Origin: Chinchilla lanigera
Lineage: Eukaryota > Chordata > Mammalia > Rodentia > Chinchillidae
Reading direction: 5' to 3'
DNA: 64,000 nt
Assembly: GCF_000276665.1 (NCBI RefSeq)
Contig: NW_004955418.1
Coordinates: forward strand, 6,598,489-6,662,488
Shown here: positions 46,501-56,445 of the stretch, piece after piece
Numbering within the stretch: position 1 is the first letter of the stretch
Layout: each line of letters begins with the position of its first letter
The notes under the pieces: model-generated
Told to the model about the DNA's origin: nothing
The model's database searches: none
The model's input: the letters and a program-made list of their open reading frames with translations, nothing else
Translations under genes and position numbers: made by a program

Positions 46501-49060
46501 AAATGCCAAGAATTGTGAAATAGTTGTTTCTGCTCAACAAGATGAAAACTCTAGTAAATATAAAAAATACTTGTTTGATTTTATCAACTAAAATGTTGAT
46601 TCTGTCCTCTGCCCTTTTTTGATCTTAAATATAGCAGTAAAATCTGATCTGTTCTGTTATAATGTAACATAAAGGTTTCTAAATATCATCATGCTATCAC
46701 AGAATTGTGGCTTACAGAAAAATGGGGTTAATGGTGACCACTCAAAAACTCCATCAGAGACATGTAAAGTTTTAAATAGATGGATACTAAATTAAATATT
46801 TGCACATGTGAAATGTTTAGGAAGTGCATAATTATACTAAATACTGGACTACATATGTACTACAATAAGTATAACATTGTATCTTCAAGAAAACCTAAAG
46901 TAAAATCAGATTATGGTAAAGCAGTAGAAGCAGATTTGTCTAAAATCTGACAGAAAGATAGACCACCACATACAGATGAGTGTGTCTCATAATTGGGGCA
47001 TAAAACAGGAGGTGAAATGAGGTAGCTGGTAGAAATTTGAAATGTGTGCTTGCAGGTGCTTTGTGAATTTGTTCCTAGTCTGATGCACCAGGGTACAATT
47101 TTCTGTATTCACCTAGTGTTTTTGACAAAGAAATCAATGTAAGCAAATGCAACATTTCCACTATGTTCAAAGGGTTCTCTAACATATTGAATCTTTTGGA
47201 ACAAATTTGTGATTTCAAAACAAGCATTATAGCAAAACTGCGCATTGTTGCAAATAAAGCTCATAGTTTGGTTTTTTAACTTTATCTCCTGAAATTTGTA
47301 GCATACTACATCTACATTTTATTGGACATACAGGAATTCTTCATAAATCTAGTTTTCTACTTAAGTGATGCTCATATAAGCAATTTCCATTTCTTGCAGA
47401 GCAACATTTTCCACTGAACTTCTCTTAGCAGTGGAGCATCTGCAGGGAATTTGGCAAGACAGGTGAATGCCATGCAAGTGCAAATAGTATTTTGCAGTTG
47501 GAGCCTCTGAATCTGCAGTAATCATTTGAGAGATGCAGTAACTAGGGTAGCAGGGTCCTTTTTCACCCTAACAAGTTAAATAGCCAAAGTCACCCATCAC
47601 AGAATGGTAGGGCCTTTTCCATGGATCAGTCTCCACCATCCCCATGCAAAGACAACAGTGCATGAAGAATCTGTGTTGGCTTTTAGTAGGAAGCCAGTAG
47701 GTCCCCAGAAGTGTTCTTTTCTTTCTGTTCTCTCCTGTTTGGCTGTGGTCATAGAAGTTGGTTTAATGGATAGAGGAAAATGCTGCTAGAAGAAATTAAT
47801 ATTAAAGGTGGAGTAGGTAACCTTTGGGGAATCAGGTCAGGCATTGCCCCTGTCTGGGCACCTGTCTTCTTTTTGAACTATTTCCCCCGCCTCAAGTAAA
47901 ATTCAAAAGGTTGTTTTGCTCTATATATATATGTGGTAGTTGTTTTAAAATCTGATTCAAGTGTGTCTGCAACAAAAGCAGCTCAGAGTTATGTTATCTA
48001 AAGCAGAATAGGAGAGAATTTTGATTTTGGGTTTGGTACAGAAAGTTATCACTGGCACTTGAGATGTGTTCTTGAAGTGGCCAGGTTGTTCCTCCTGACG
48101 CCTAAAGTCTTCAGCCCAAATAGAAGGGACAGTTTCTGTTCAACTATCAGATTAGATTATGTCTGTGCAAAAAATTGCACCAGACAATAAAATTCTTATG
48201 TAGCCTCAAGCAAACACTCAACTGACAAAAATATTATTGTATGTTTTTTCTCTTGAAAGCTTTAAGATATGCTTAGGTTAATTAGATTTCCAAATATGCA
48301 AATATGCCCTAGTGAGATTTTTCTGAAATGCACCATTTTAAAATTGTGTAGCATGGTATTAGTGTTCAAAATATTGAATTGTAAGACTATGCCTGAATAG
48401 CTTACTAACATGTCATATAAATTCATAATTGATCAAACCTATTTATTCCCCACTATCCACATTATACTGTTCAATTTGGCTTAGAAAGTTTTATGGAAAT
48501 TAGGTTCTCTAGCATGCTTTGGGGGAAGATCAAGGAATAGTTTAAATTACAGCAGTAGTTTTTCAAAAATGCCAGTTCATTGTCTGGTATCAGTGTTTCC
48601 AGCATGCTCAGTGTAGAGAACATGAGCTTCCAGCAGTCCTGAGACTATGGATCACCTGAAGGCGATTAGAGCACAAACTTTGATCGTAAAGGGAAAAGTA
48701 TTTTAGCAAGGGCATGGAAAATGATTTAATTTTGTTCACCTACATGTATCAATGAATAATTTAAAAATTCAACCTTCTGAATTTTTTGGAACTGTTTCAA
48801 ATGTCATTTATTTGGATGTTCTATACAAATGGTTTCCTACTTAACTGAAATGTTTATGCTGTGTCAGTTACAAAATAATCAGTCATTTTTCCTGGAAACC
48901 TTTCTTAAATATATTACATTCTTCAGTGCCTTATTAAGTAGTATATACTGAAGTATACTAAACATAAGTGAGCAATTTCTGGATGGCCCAGATATATCAT
49001 GCCTACTGGACCCAGTGAGGTATAGCAAACTATTTATCCACACTTTCAATAACCTAAATC
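46501..49060 (+). other. Intron without recognised features
   Basis: Unique-looking sequence. The short frame at 47604-47789 is unsupported. A brief (TA)n lies near 47920. Confidence 0.55.
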
Positions 49061-49062
49061 AC

Positions 49063-49280
49063 AGGGTTGGAAGACTTTTGTGCTACAGGGCCAGATAGAA
49101 AATATTTAAGTCTTTCAAGATGTGCTTTCTTGCCACAAATCAACTCTGCCATTACAGTGGGAACATAGGTATAGATAAGGTGTAAGTGAATAAGCACGGC
49201 TCATTTCCCTTAAAATACTATCATTAACCAGGCAGAGGTTGAATTTGGCCTCCAAGCTGTGGTTTAACAACCTTTGAACT
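49063..49280. mobile_element. hAT-type nonautonomous DNA transposon (MITE)
   Basis: GGGTTGGAAGACTTTTGTGC, AGGGCCAGATAGAAAATATT, CAACTCTGCCATTACAGTGG, AAGTGAATAAGCACGGCTC, then TTGAATTTGGCCTCCAAGC and TGTGGTTTAACAACC match in order a widespread mammalian hAT MITE ('gggccagatagtaaatatttt ... caactctgccattgtag ... ggatttggccc ... tagtttgccaacc'). Both ends are present, with CAGGGTTGG and its mirror at the right end. Confidence 0.85.
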
Positions 49281-49915
49281 TTGCCATCGTCTTTCTTGAG
49301 TTACTTATGAGAGGAGCTCATCAAGGTCATGATACATTGGTGTTCTGTGTTCTTCACCCTTTGTATATACTGCTTTTGATGTGCTTAGAACTGCTGGGGG
49401 AAGAACTAGTTTATTAGAATTGTATCTGTAGTCAGTAGACTCCAAGTAAAGGTTATAGGCTGTCTTGTAAAGAAAGAACATAGTACATTTACTATGGTGC
49501 TCCTTCTCAATATTTGCTCACAGGCCACTTTTGTTTATTTTTAGGTTCTTGACTAAATTGTTGGCACATACAATAAGTTCTGTGTGAAAAGAATTTTGTC
49601 GTGAGTCAGTAAGTTTTTGTAATGATTCATAACATACACTTAAAAGCAAGAACAAATTTTTCAACTACTTTTTTCATAGGCATAGTTTAGTGTCTCTCGT
49701 CCAGTGTTTTCCATATTTATGAATAGTTTATCAAGAGTAACAGATGTTTGTACTCAGAAAGAAGAGACTAAATTGCCTTTTCAGATGAGAAGAGATTGCC
49801 CTGCCCTCACTATGATCACAGTACTATAATATTTTATGCTTACTCCTAGGTTTACTTTGTGTATATAAGTAAACTTTGTTTTGAGGTTTTTGGGAACTCT
49901 TTAATCTACACACAT
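49281..49915 (+). other. Intron without recognised features
   Basis: No supported repeat or gene. Confidence 0.55.
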
Positions 49916-49917
49916 GG

Positions 49918-50040
49918 CTCAGCTGCTGAGAACATTGGATCTGGGTTCAAGTGTTTGCTGTCTCACTTGCAGTGTGTGATGTTAAGCAAGTCTGTTACAG
50001 GGCTCCTACCTGAAAGCATTGTTGTTCTGATCCTTTGATG
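49918..50040 (+). repeat. MIR SINE
   Basis: GAACATTGGATCTGGGTTCA, AGTGTTTGCTGTCTCACTTG, GTGTGATGTTAAGCAAGTCT and GGGCTCCTACCTGAAAGCAT follow the MIR order from 'gacctgggttc' to 'gtgtgaccttgggcaagt' and 'tacctcatagggtt'. Confidence 0.7.
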
Positions 50041-52740
50041 CTGTTTTTCTCATAATTTCACCTCTTTTCCTGTGGTGACACTCAAATCACTTATTAGTGT
50101 AAAACTTAACATATAAATAAAACATTGTATTTACACTTTAAATACATACAGTTTTTGTCAACTGTGTCTCAAAATTTGTAAATCTTCATTTCAAAAATTA
50201 GAATAAGTGACCATAGTGATATGTGGAATATAGGAATATTAGGGCTTGTAATGTAGAAAGCTATATCCAATTACAGACAGTGTTATTTTTGCTATAATAT
50301 TATTAGATATTTAAAATATTATTTACACTTAATTCAGTTTCTGTATTAGTTAAGATATTTAAATTGTTGTACTATGATGCTCCTAAAATATAGTCTGCCA
50401 GCTCTACAAAAAGGAAATATAAGCATAGCTGTCAGCATTGGTCAGTAAGTTCTTCCATGCCTGAAAATTCAAGAAGTGCTAGAGATTTAGTTGTATTCTT
50501 CAATTACACAGTGACACTCTCCACAAGAATTTAAGATCCAGTTTAATAATGAGCAACTGCCTAGCAGTTAGTCTCCCAGTAATATTTACAGAGACACCAT
50601 CCTCTATCTCTTTAGAATACACAATTTAAATCTATACCGAAAGTGGGGAGAGACCGCAATAATGTTATGAATAATACAGTTGATAGAAAATGGCCTGAGT
50701 GGCTTATTAGACAAATTGGGTCTTAATCTCATCATGTAATTAAATCACTTTGGTACCCAGCAAGTTAACTACTCTAGGCAAGCGTTGTTCACCCAAAAGA
50801 ACAAATGGGGTTTTGGTTTTACAGTAACAAAATGAGGATACTTCATCCTTCTCTCATAAGTTGTCCTTAACAGTGAAAAAGGAACTGCAAAAGTGAAGTA
50901 TAGTTGTGATTACAGTAGATCACTGTAGCACTGAAACACGTCTATGAAGCTGGAAAACACATAAAGGATAAGTGACTGGGGTGATGAAAGCGGTTTGGAA
51001 ATTATGGCCAAGTCTGTACAACAATGTGAGTATGATTGATGCCACTGAAGAACGCATTTAAAAATAGTTGAAATGATACTTTTTGTTTCATGTATTTCTA
51101 TACCAATTTGTTTTTTAAAAAAGAGTTAAGCAACTTAGTACAAAGAAGTGAAGTCTAAAAAAGATGCTTTAAGTTTGTAAGTAAGAAAGAACAACTAACC
51201 AGTTTGCTTCCCAGGAAGATCTGAGAAAATTCAGGCCAAGTAGAAACAAAAAGTGAAGATAAAAGTGACCAGGACTACTTGAAAGTTTACACAGGTTGCA
51301 TCTAGACTTCCCAGTCTCCTTTGCCTTCAGACCCCTGACTGGCCAGGATCACCTATTTTCACCATTTCCTTCAGGAAAGAGATAGTGCTCGTGAGAAATT
51401 GATCAGAGTATCTCAGGACTTGGATCCTGCAGGAAGAGGGGCTCACTGCAAACAAGAATGAAAGTCTGATCCTAAGCTTGAAACTCCGGCCCTGCCCATA
51501 ATGAGTTCCAAAACACAGCTGGTCAGGGAACATCCCTCTGAGCCGTTCTGAGACATTCCCTCAGAGGCGTCTTAAGGTGATTTAAAAATAGGGAAGTGAA
51601 GAGCCAAAGCAGTGGCCAAAGAATTGAAAGTAATTTCCTCTGGGGAGGACGAAAGGAGGAAATGGGAAAGATACACTGGAAGTTTTAGGAGACTTTTTAT
51701 TATTTGACTTTAAGTTATATGCATGTAATACTTTGGTTTTAAAATAATTGAAATAAATCTAAAAGACATAAAATATAGATCTCATCCTGTATTTTGTTTT
51801 AGTCCTATTTAATCATATTATTGTTCGTAGAAAATACTGTTTCTAGGCTTGATTGTCACCCCAAGGGGGAAATGATTCAACAATGTATCTGTCTCTAAGC
51901 AGTGCTAATTAGTGCCATCATATTTTATGTGTATGTTCATATTTGGATACATATCTTTCCTCTAATAATTGTGGGTCTGTATACCAGCCTATATCTACTT
52001 CAACACCACTAAGTTGGTCCTCATTCAAAATGTCTGACAGTATAACTTGGACTGGCTCTAGTACCATTAATGATCTTTTTCTATGAAGAAGCATTTACCA
52101 AATAATGGAATGGGGTGTTTAAAAGGATATTTGAGGAAGAAATTTCCCGCATAACATCCAGCTGCATTGCATTTGCATAGCAACTGCCTGCAAATTTCAA
52201 AGGATCTTACTATACCTCTGAGAATGGCTGGGATTTTATATTTACAGCATCTTATTTCCATTTAAAGATATTTCATTGGCCTATATTTTAATTCATTTTA
52301 ATGAATCTAAACAATGAATTGATTTAACAGATATAATAAGTACTTTTCAGCAGTCTTCTGCTGTTGTTTTGTGTAGTCTTTTGTATTTGCTCCCATGAAA
52401 AGACATTTTCATCTTTTGTTTTTATTTTCCAAATATGCAAGGGTCACTAAACCTCTTTAGAAATTGCTTTTGAATAGTCATTCTTTATGTAGAAAACTAC
52501 AGTATATTCCTTAAGTGAAATCCAGTCAACTACTTACAAGACATCGTGAAAATACCCACACAAGCTCTTAAGATCAAGGCATTTGTTTCAGCTGACTTTA
52601 GTATGTACTTATCCATTGTGCATCAAATGATGAGCAAAATAGCCAGACTTCTAATAAGCAAGTACAATATAGACAAAAGAGAACACTGATTTAAGGTCCT
52701 TGTGTCAAATGCGGTAAAACATTCTGTTTATAGCAGGTCA
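50041..52740 (+). other. Intron, largely unique
   Basis: No named repeat. 52130-52260 carries an octamer-like motif (see findings). The frames at 51327-51533 and 52067-52261 (minus) lack resemblance to known proteins. Confidence 0.5.
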
Positions 52741-52749
52741 GGCTTGGGT

Positions 52750-52925
52750 TTACAATTAGCACTAATTACTGAGGAAAAAAATCAAAACCACAGCTTTAAG
52801 GAAGGACACTTTTCACTATGAGATCAAAGCCAGTCTCTGTAGAATAGGGAAGCCTCTACCACTTAATTGCACTGAAGTGCTAATTGGATTGTAAGGTACT
52901 TTCATGAGTTCTTCCAATTAGCCAG
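52750..52925. promoter_or_regulatory. Homeodomain-motif cluster, candidate enhancer
   Basis: TAATTA/CTAATTG-type motifs cluster: CAATTAGCACTAATTACTG (52754-52772), CACTTAATTGC (52860-52870), GCTAATTGGA (52879-52888) and its exact reverse complement TCCAATTAGC (52913-52922). Repeats are absent across the block. The cluster is visible; regulatory function is inference. Confidence 0.35.
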
Positions 52926-53207
52926 CCATCCCTGACAAAATCCAAAAAGAAGAGATTATGAGTTCTTAGAGCTTTTATCTATATAGTTGTGATTTGAATG
53001 AATCATTCTGAGTGAATATAGCTTTCCTTTCTTTTTGTATAAGTTGAGATTAGCTTTCTATAATCTTGAAGGTAAAGCTATCCATTCTATGTAAAGCCTT
53101 AACTACGTATTAATGATAATGAGAAAACATTTAATGAGAACTATCATGTTTTAAAGGTTCTTAATTTAAAATGGGAGAGGTAGGTGGGTGCAGATTCTTG
53201 GTGTAGG

Positions 53208-53296
53208 GCCAGGGATATAGCTCAGTAGCAAAAGCTCCTGCCTGACAAGTGCAAGGCCCTGAGTTGGATTGTTGGTACAAAAAAAAAAAAAAAAAA
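53208..53296 (+). repeat. ID SINE with long poly(A) tail
   Basis: GCCAGGGATATAGCTCAGTA, CCTGCCTGACAAGTGCAAGG and GGTACAAAAA end in about 19 A. A 14-bp target-site duplication with one mismatch (ATTCTTGGTGTAGG and ATTCTTGGTTTAGG) is at 53194-53207 and 53297-53310. Confidence 0.95.
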
Positions 53297-53607
53297 ATTC
53301 TTGGTTTAGGATTGTCATTTTATGTAGTTAGGATCCAGTTAGGGTGTATATGTTGCATTTTATGACTCTTCGACTTGGGTAACTTTCAAAAGAAACAAAT
53401 CATCAGTAATTTCATATTACTTATTCTCTAGGTAATTATTTTTATCCCTGAGAATAATTCATGGCTCTAATTGAGCTTTCCTCATAAAATTACATATGAT
53501 GTATCCCCTGAAATATTTATTGTTGTTTGATTATATAAGGTGGCAACAATTTTGCTGTCTCACCACAAGCCAGCAAAAACAAAAACAAATATATATATAT
53601 ATTTATA

Positions 53608-53763
53608 TTTTTGTTTTTGTCTTTTTGAGACAGGGTTTCACTATGCAGTTCAGGCTGGCCTAGAGCTCACTTTGTAGCCCAGGCCGATCTGAAACTCACA
53701 ATAAGCCTCCTGCCTCAGCCTCCCGAATGCAGTGATTACAGGCATACGCTACCATGGCCAGCC
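53608..53763 (-). repeat. B1 SINE, minus strand
   Basis: CTTTTTGAGACAGGGTTTCA, GTTCAGGCTGGCCTAGAGCT, AGCCCAGGCCGATCTGAAAC, CTCCTGCCTCAGCCTCCCGA and ACCATGGCCAGCC show an antisense B1 with its internal duplication. A TA-rich run (53588-53604) abuts the tail. Confidence 0.95.
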
Positions 53764-54275
53764 TGGAACCATTGTAAAGTTTAAAAAGCTCTTACTGACA
53801 TGAAATTATTTTAGAACTTTATTTACATTCTTCAAACTTCGCTTGGATATTTGCCCAAGTAATAAGCCCCCTAGGTCTCATTTTTACTAGTAGAAGAAGA
53901 CAAACCATTTTTCCAGGATTTTTAAATGTTTGAACTGTCTGATGACTAAGCTTAATTAGAAAAGAATGTACTTTCGACAATTCACCTTCTGTTGCATAAG
54001 GCGTATGCACTGGTGGCAAACCCACAGCATATGTGCAACAGTGGGCTGTTTATCATCAAAAGCTCTAAAAGGTTCACCATCTCTGGCTCGAAGTGAGTTT
54101 TCAAATAACAAAATTGTTGATTTGTGTATCCAAAAGTTGAATATGACCCAAAGTATAATAGAAAATTAACATGATTCTCTATGCTTCCAGAGTTGTGTGC
54201 TTCATGCTCACTGGTTGTACCTTATAGTAGTAGATGCAGGTATTATGACAATAATGGTACCTACTCACATGCCGT
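53764..54275 (+). other. Intron without recognised features
   Basis: The frames at 53819-54025 (minus) and 53966-54169 overlap on opposite strands and are unsupported. Confidence 0.5.
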
Positions 54276-54279
54276 TTTT

Positions 54280-54475
54280 ACTCCTAGGCATTTTGTATAC
54301 TACAGCTCTTGCACTAACCCTTGAATTTAAAAAAAGCAGTACTATTCTCGCTTCTTAGTAAGAAAATGGGAGCTTAGAAAGTTTCACTAGCACAGCCGTT
54401 AAAAGTGACACAAGTAACTACCAGAGCCAGCATTAAACCCGTTTTTTTTTTCTGCCCTCAAAGCTTATGCTTTCA
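54280..54475 (+). repeat. MIR SINE, 3' half
   Basis: TTACTCCTAGGCATTTTGTA, AGTACTATTCTCGCTTCTTA, GTAAGAAAATGGGAGCTTAG, AAAGTTTCACTAGCACAGCC and ACTACCAGAGCCAGCATTAA run along the MIR consensus order, then CTCAAAGCTTATGCTTTCAC at the end. Confidence 0.8.
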
Positions 54476-54916
54476 CCTAGCTAAAATTAGTGGCAAATTA
54501 GATCACTCCCCTTACATTTAGTCTTAGCACCTGTTGTGTGGTTATTTTACAGGACCAATGTGCACAAATATATATATATGATGTGTATACATGTATCATG
54601 TTCCACACACGCAGTTTTTTGTTAACTTCTTTGCCAGTTGGGGGAGCAAGATACTATATCTGTGTTGTTCATTGATACCTGACAATTATCCCTGGCCCAC
54701 GGTAGGGTCAAAATAAGTGAGTGAAAGGTGCACCAGTACCGGAGCCAAAAAGCTTCCTACCTCCCAGGTTACTCCTGAAGTGTCTGGTACAGTTTGGGAC
54801 TAATCAAATGTGTTCGCTTTAGCTCAAGATCATGACTCTGGGATATTGGAAATAATAAGAAAAATCATATTCTTTGATGAGATTGGCTCATATATATGTG
54901 TATTTTGTCTTGCTGT

Positions 54917-55096
54917 TTTTTCTTGTTCCTTCTTCCCTTCCTTCTTCCCTCCCTCCTTGCCTACCTGCTTGCTTTTTCTTCCTTCCTTCCTTCCTTCCTT
55001 CCTTCCTTCCTTTCTTCCTTCCTTCCTTCCTTCCTTCCTTCCTTCTTTCTTTCTTTCTTCTTTTTTCTTTTTCTTTCTTTTTTCTTTCTTTCTTTC

Positions 55097-55144
<48 letters not shown>

Positions 55145-55310
55145 TTTCTTTTTCTTTTTCTTTCTTTCTTCCTTCCTTCCTTCCTTCCTTCCTTCCTTCC
55201 TTCCTTCCTCCTTTCCTTCCTTTCCTTTCCTTTCCTTTCCTTTCCTTTCCTTTCCTTTCCTTTCCTTTTTTCTTTTCTTTTCTTTTCTCTTTTCTTTTTT
55301 TCTTTTCTTG
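54917..55310 (+). repeat. Long polypyrimidine (CCTT/CTTT/TTTCC)n tract
   Basis: From 54972 to 55309 every base is C or T (338 nt), built from blocks of (CCTT)n, (CTTT)n, T-rich CTTTTT, (CCTT)n again, and (TTTCC)n. Purine-interrupted flanks extend it to about 394 nt. All open frames here are low-complexity artefacts. Such mirror-like tracts can form triplex (H-) DNA. Confidence 0.98.
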
Positions 55311-55371
55311 TCACTGTGAACATGTACTTTCCAGTTTAAAGTGAAAACCTTTCCTAAAAGAGTATGGTTTT

Positions 55372-55476
55372 GGGGCTGGGGATTTAGCTCAGTGGCACAG
55401 CGCTTGCCTGGCAAGGGCGACATCATGAGTTCGATTCCCGGTACCGGAAAAAAATCGGAAAAAAAAATAAATAAAT
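55372..55476 (+). repeat. ID SINE, young copy
   Basis: GGGGCTGGGGATTTAGCTCA, GCGCTTGCCTGGCAAGG and GAGTTCGATTCCCGGTACCG carry intact-looking A and B boxes. The tail contains ATCGG then (AAAT)n. A perfect 16-bp target-site duplication (AAAAGAGTATGGTTTT) is at 55356-55371 and 55477-55492. Confidence 0.97.
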
Positions 55477-55744
55477 AAAAGAGTATGGTTTTGTGCCATG
55501 AAATGACTCAGAGAATTTTTTAAATTAAATGTGGGTGGCTCCATGCTTTAAATAACTTTTCTCTGTAAATTTTACACTTTTCCTAAATTTAGGTCTATCT
55601 AGCAATTTTTAGATAGACTTGAGGTAACTGAGGTCATTAGAAGAAATTCATCAAGCTTATAAATTCACTGTTACTCACTAATTTGTTTTATCAAAAAGCA
55701 GTTAGCTTATGAATATGTTGCCTTGAAATAAAAGCAAAGCTGTT

Positions 55745-55932
55745 AGAAACAGCCTGTATGTCCAACAGAAGAATGGGTAAAGACAATGTGGTATTTACAT
55801 ACAATGAAGTGCCACTCTGCTACAGAGGATAAACTTGAGTCATTTGTAGGAAAACAGGAGCACCTTGAGACCATAGTGTTAAGTGAATCAGACACACACA
55901 CTTAAATATCACGATTTGTCTTACATGAAAAA
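55745..55932 (+). mobile_element. L1 3'-region fragment (ORF2 end), part 1
   Basis: GCCTGTATGTCCAACAGAAG, AATGGGTAAAGACAATGTGG, AATGAAGTGCCACTCTGCTA and AGTGTTAAGTGAATCAGACA match the end of L1 ORF2 ('caatggagtactactcagcc', 'taagtgaaataaatcagac'). A B1 interrupts it. Confidence 0.9.
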
Positions 55933-55939
55933 CTTAATA

Positions 55940-56110
55940 CAGAGTCGGGCATGGTGGTGCACACCTGTAATCCCAGCACTCAGGAAGCTGAGGCAGGAGG
56001 ATCGCCATGAGTTCATGTTCATCCAGGGATACAGAGTGAGTTCATAACCAAGCTGAACTGCATAGCTAAAGCCTATCTCAAAAAGACCAAAACAAAACAA
56101 AGAAAACCAC
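55940..56110 (+). repeat. B1 SINE inserted in L1
   Basis: GGGCATGGTGGTGCACACCT, GTAATCCCAGCACTCAGGAA, GCTGAGGCAGGAGGATCGCC and AGCCTATCTCAAAAAGACC define B1, with a CAAAA-rich tail. A 7-bp repeat (CTTAATA) flanks it at 55933-55939 and 56111-56117. Confidence 0.95.
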
Positions 56111-56445
56111 CTTAATATATAAATAAAATTAAAATAAAAAGATAATAGGAAAAGAAAGAGAAAAGAAAAGTTATTGTTATCCAGTGTGGACATTGCATCT
56201 AAAAGTGTACCTTAAATTGGCTTTTATATGCTTTTTGGCCTACTAGTCTGATTGTTAATCTGTATATATGATAATTAGCCTTATAATGATTTATAAATAA
56301 ATAAATCTGATACTGGCAAAATAAAGTGGGGAGGAAGGAGGCAAGGGGAAGATAAGAATTGAGATGTGTTGTGTACAGGTGCCAATTCCCTGCAATGAAT
56401 GTAATCATTATGTACTGGGAACATAAACTAATAAAAATTAAAAAG
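56111..56445 (+). mobile_element. L1 3'UTR, part 2
   Basis: AT-rich sequence followed by AAAGTGGGGAGGAAGGAGGC, AATGTAATCATTATGTACTG and GGAACATAAACTAATAAAAA, then an A-rich end, as in other L1 3' ends. It continues the fragment on the other side of the B1. Confidence 0.75.

Noticed and set aside
54810..55426. Long open frames on both strands (up to 198 codons)
   Set aside because: They are translations of the polypyrimidine tract (Ser/Phe/Leu/Pro or Lys/Glu/Arg runs) in all frames; low-complexity artefact.
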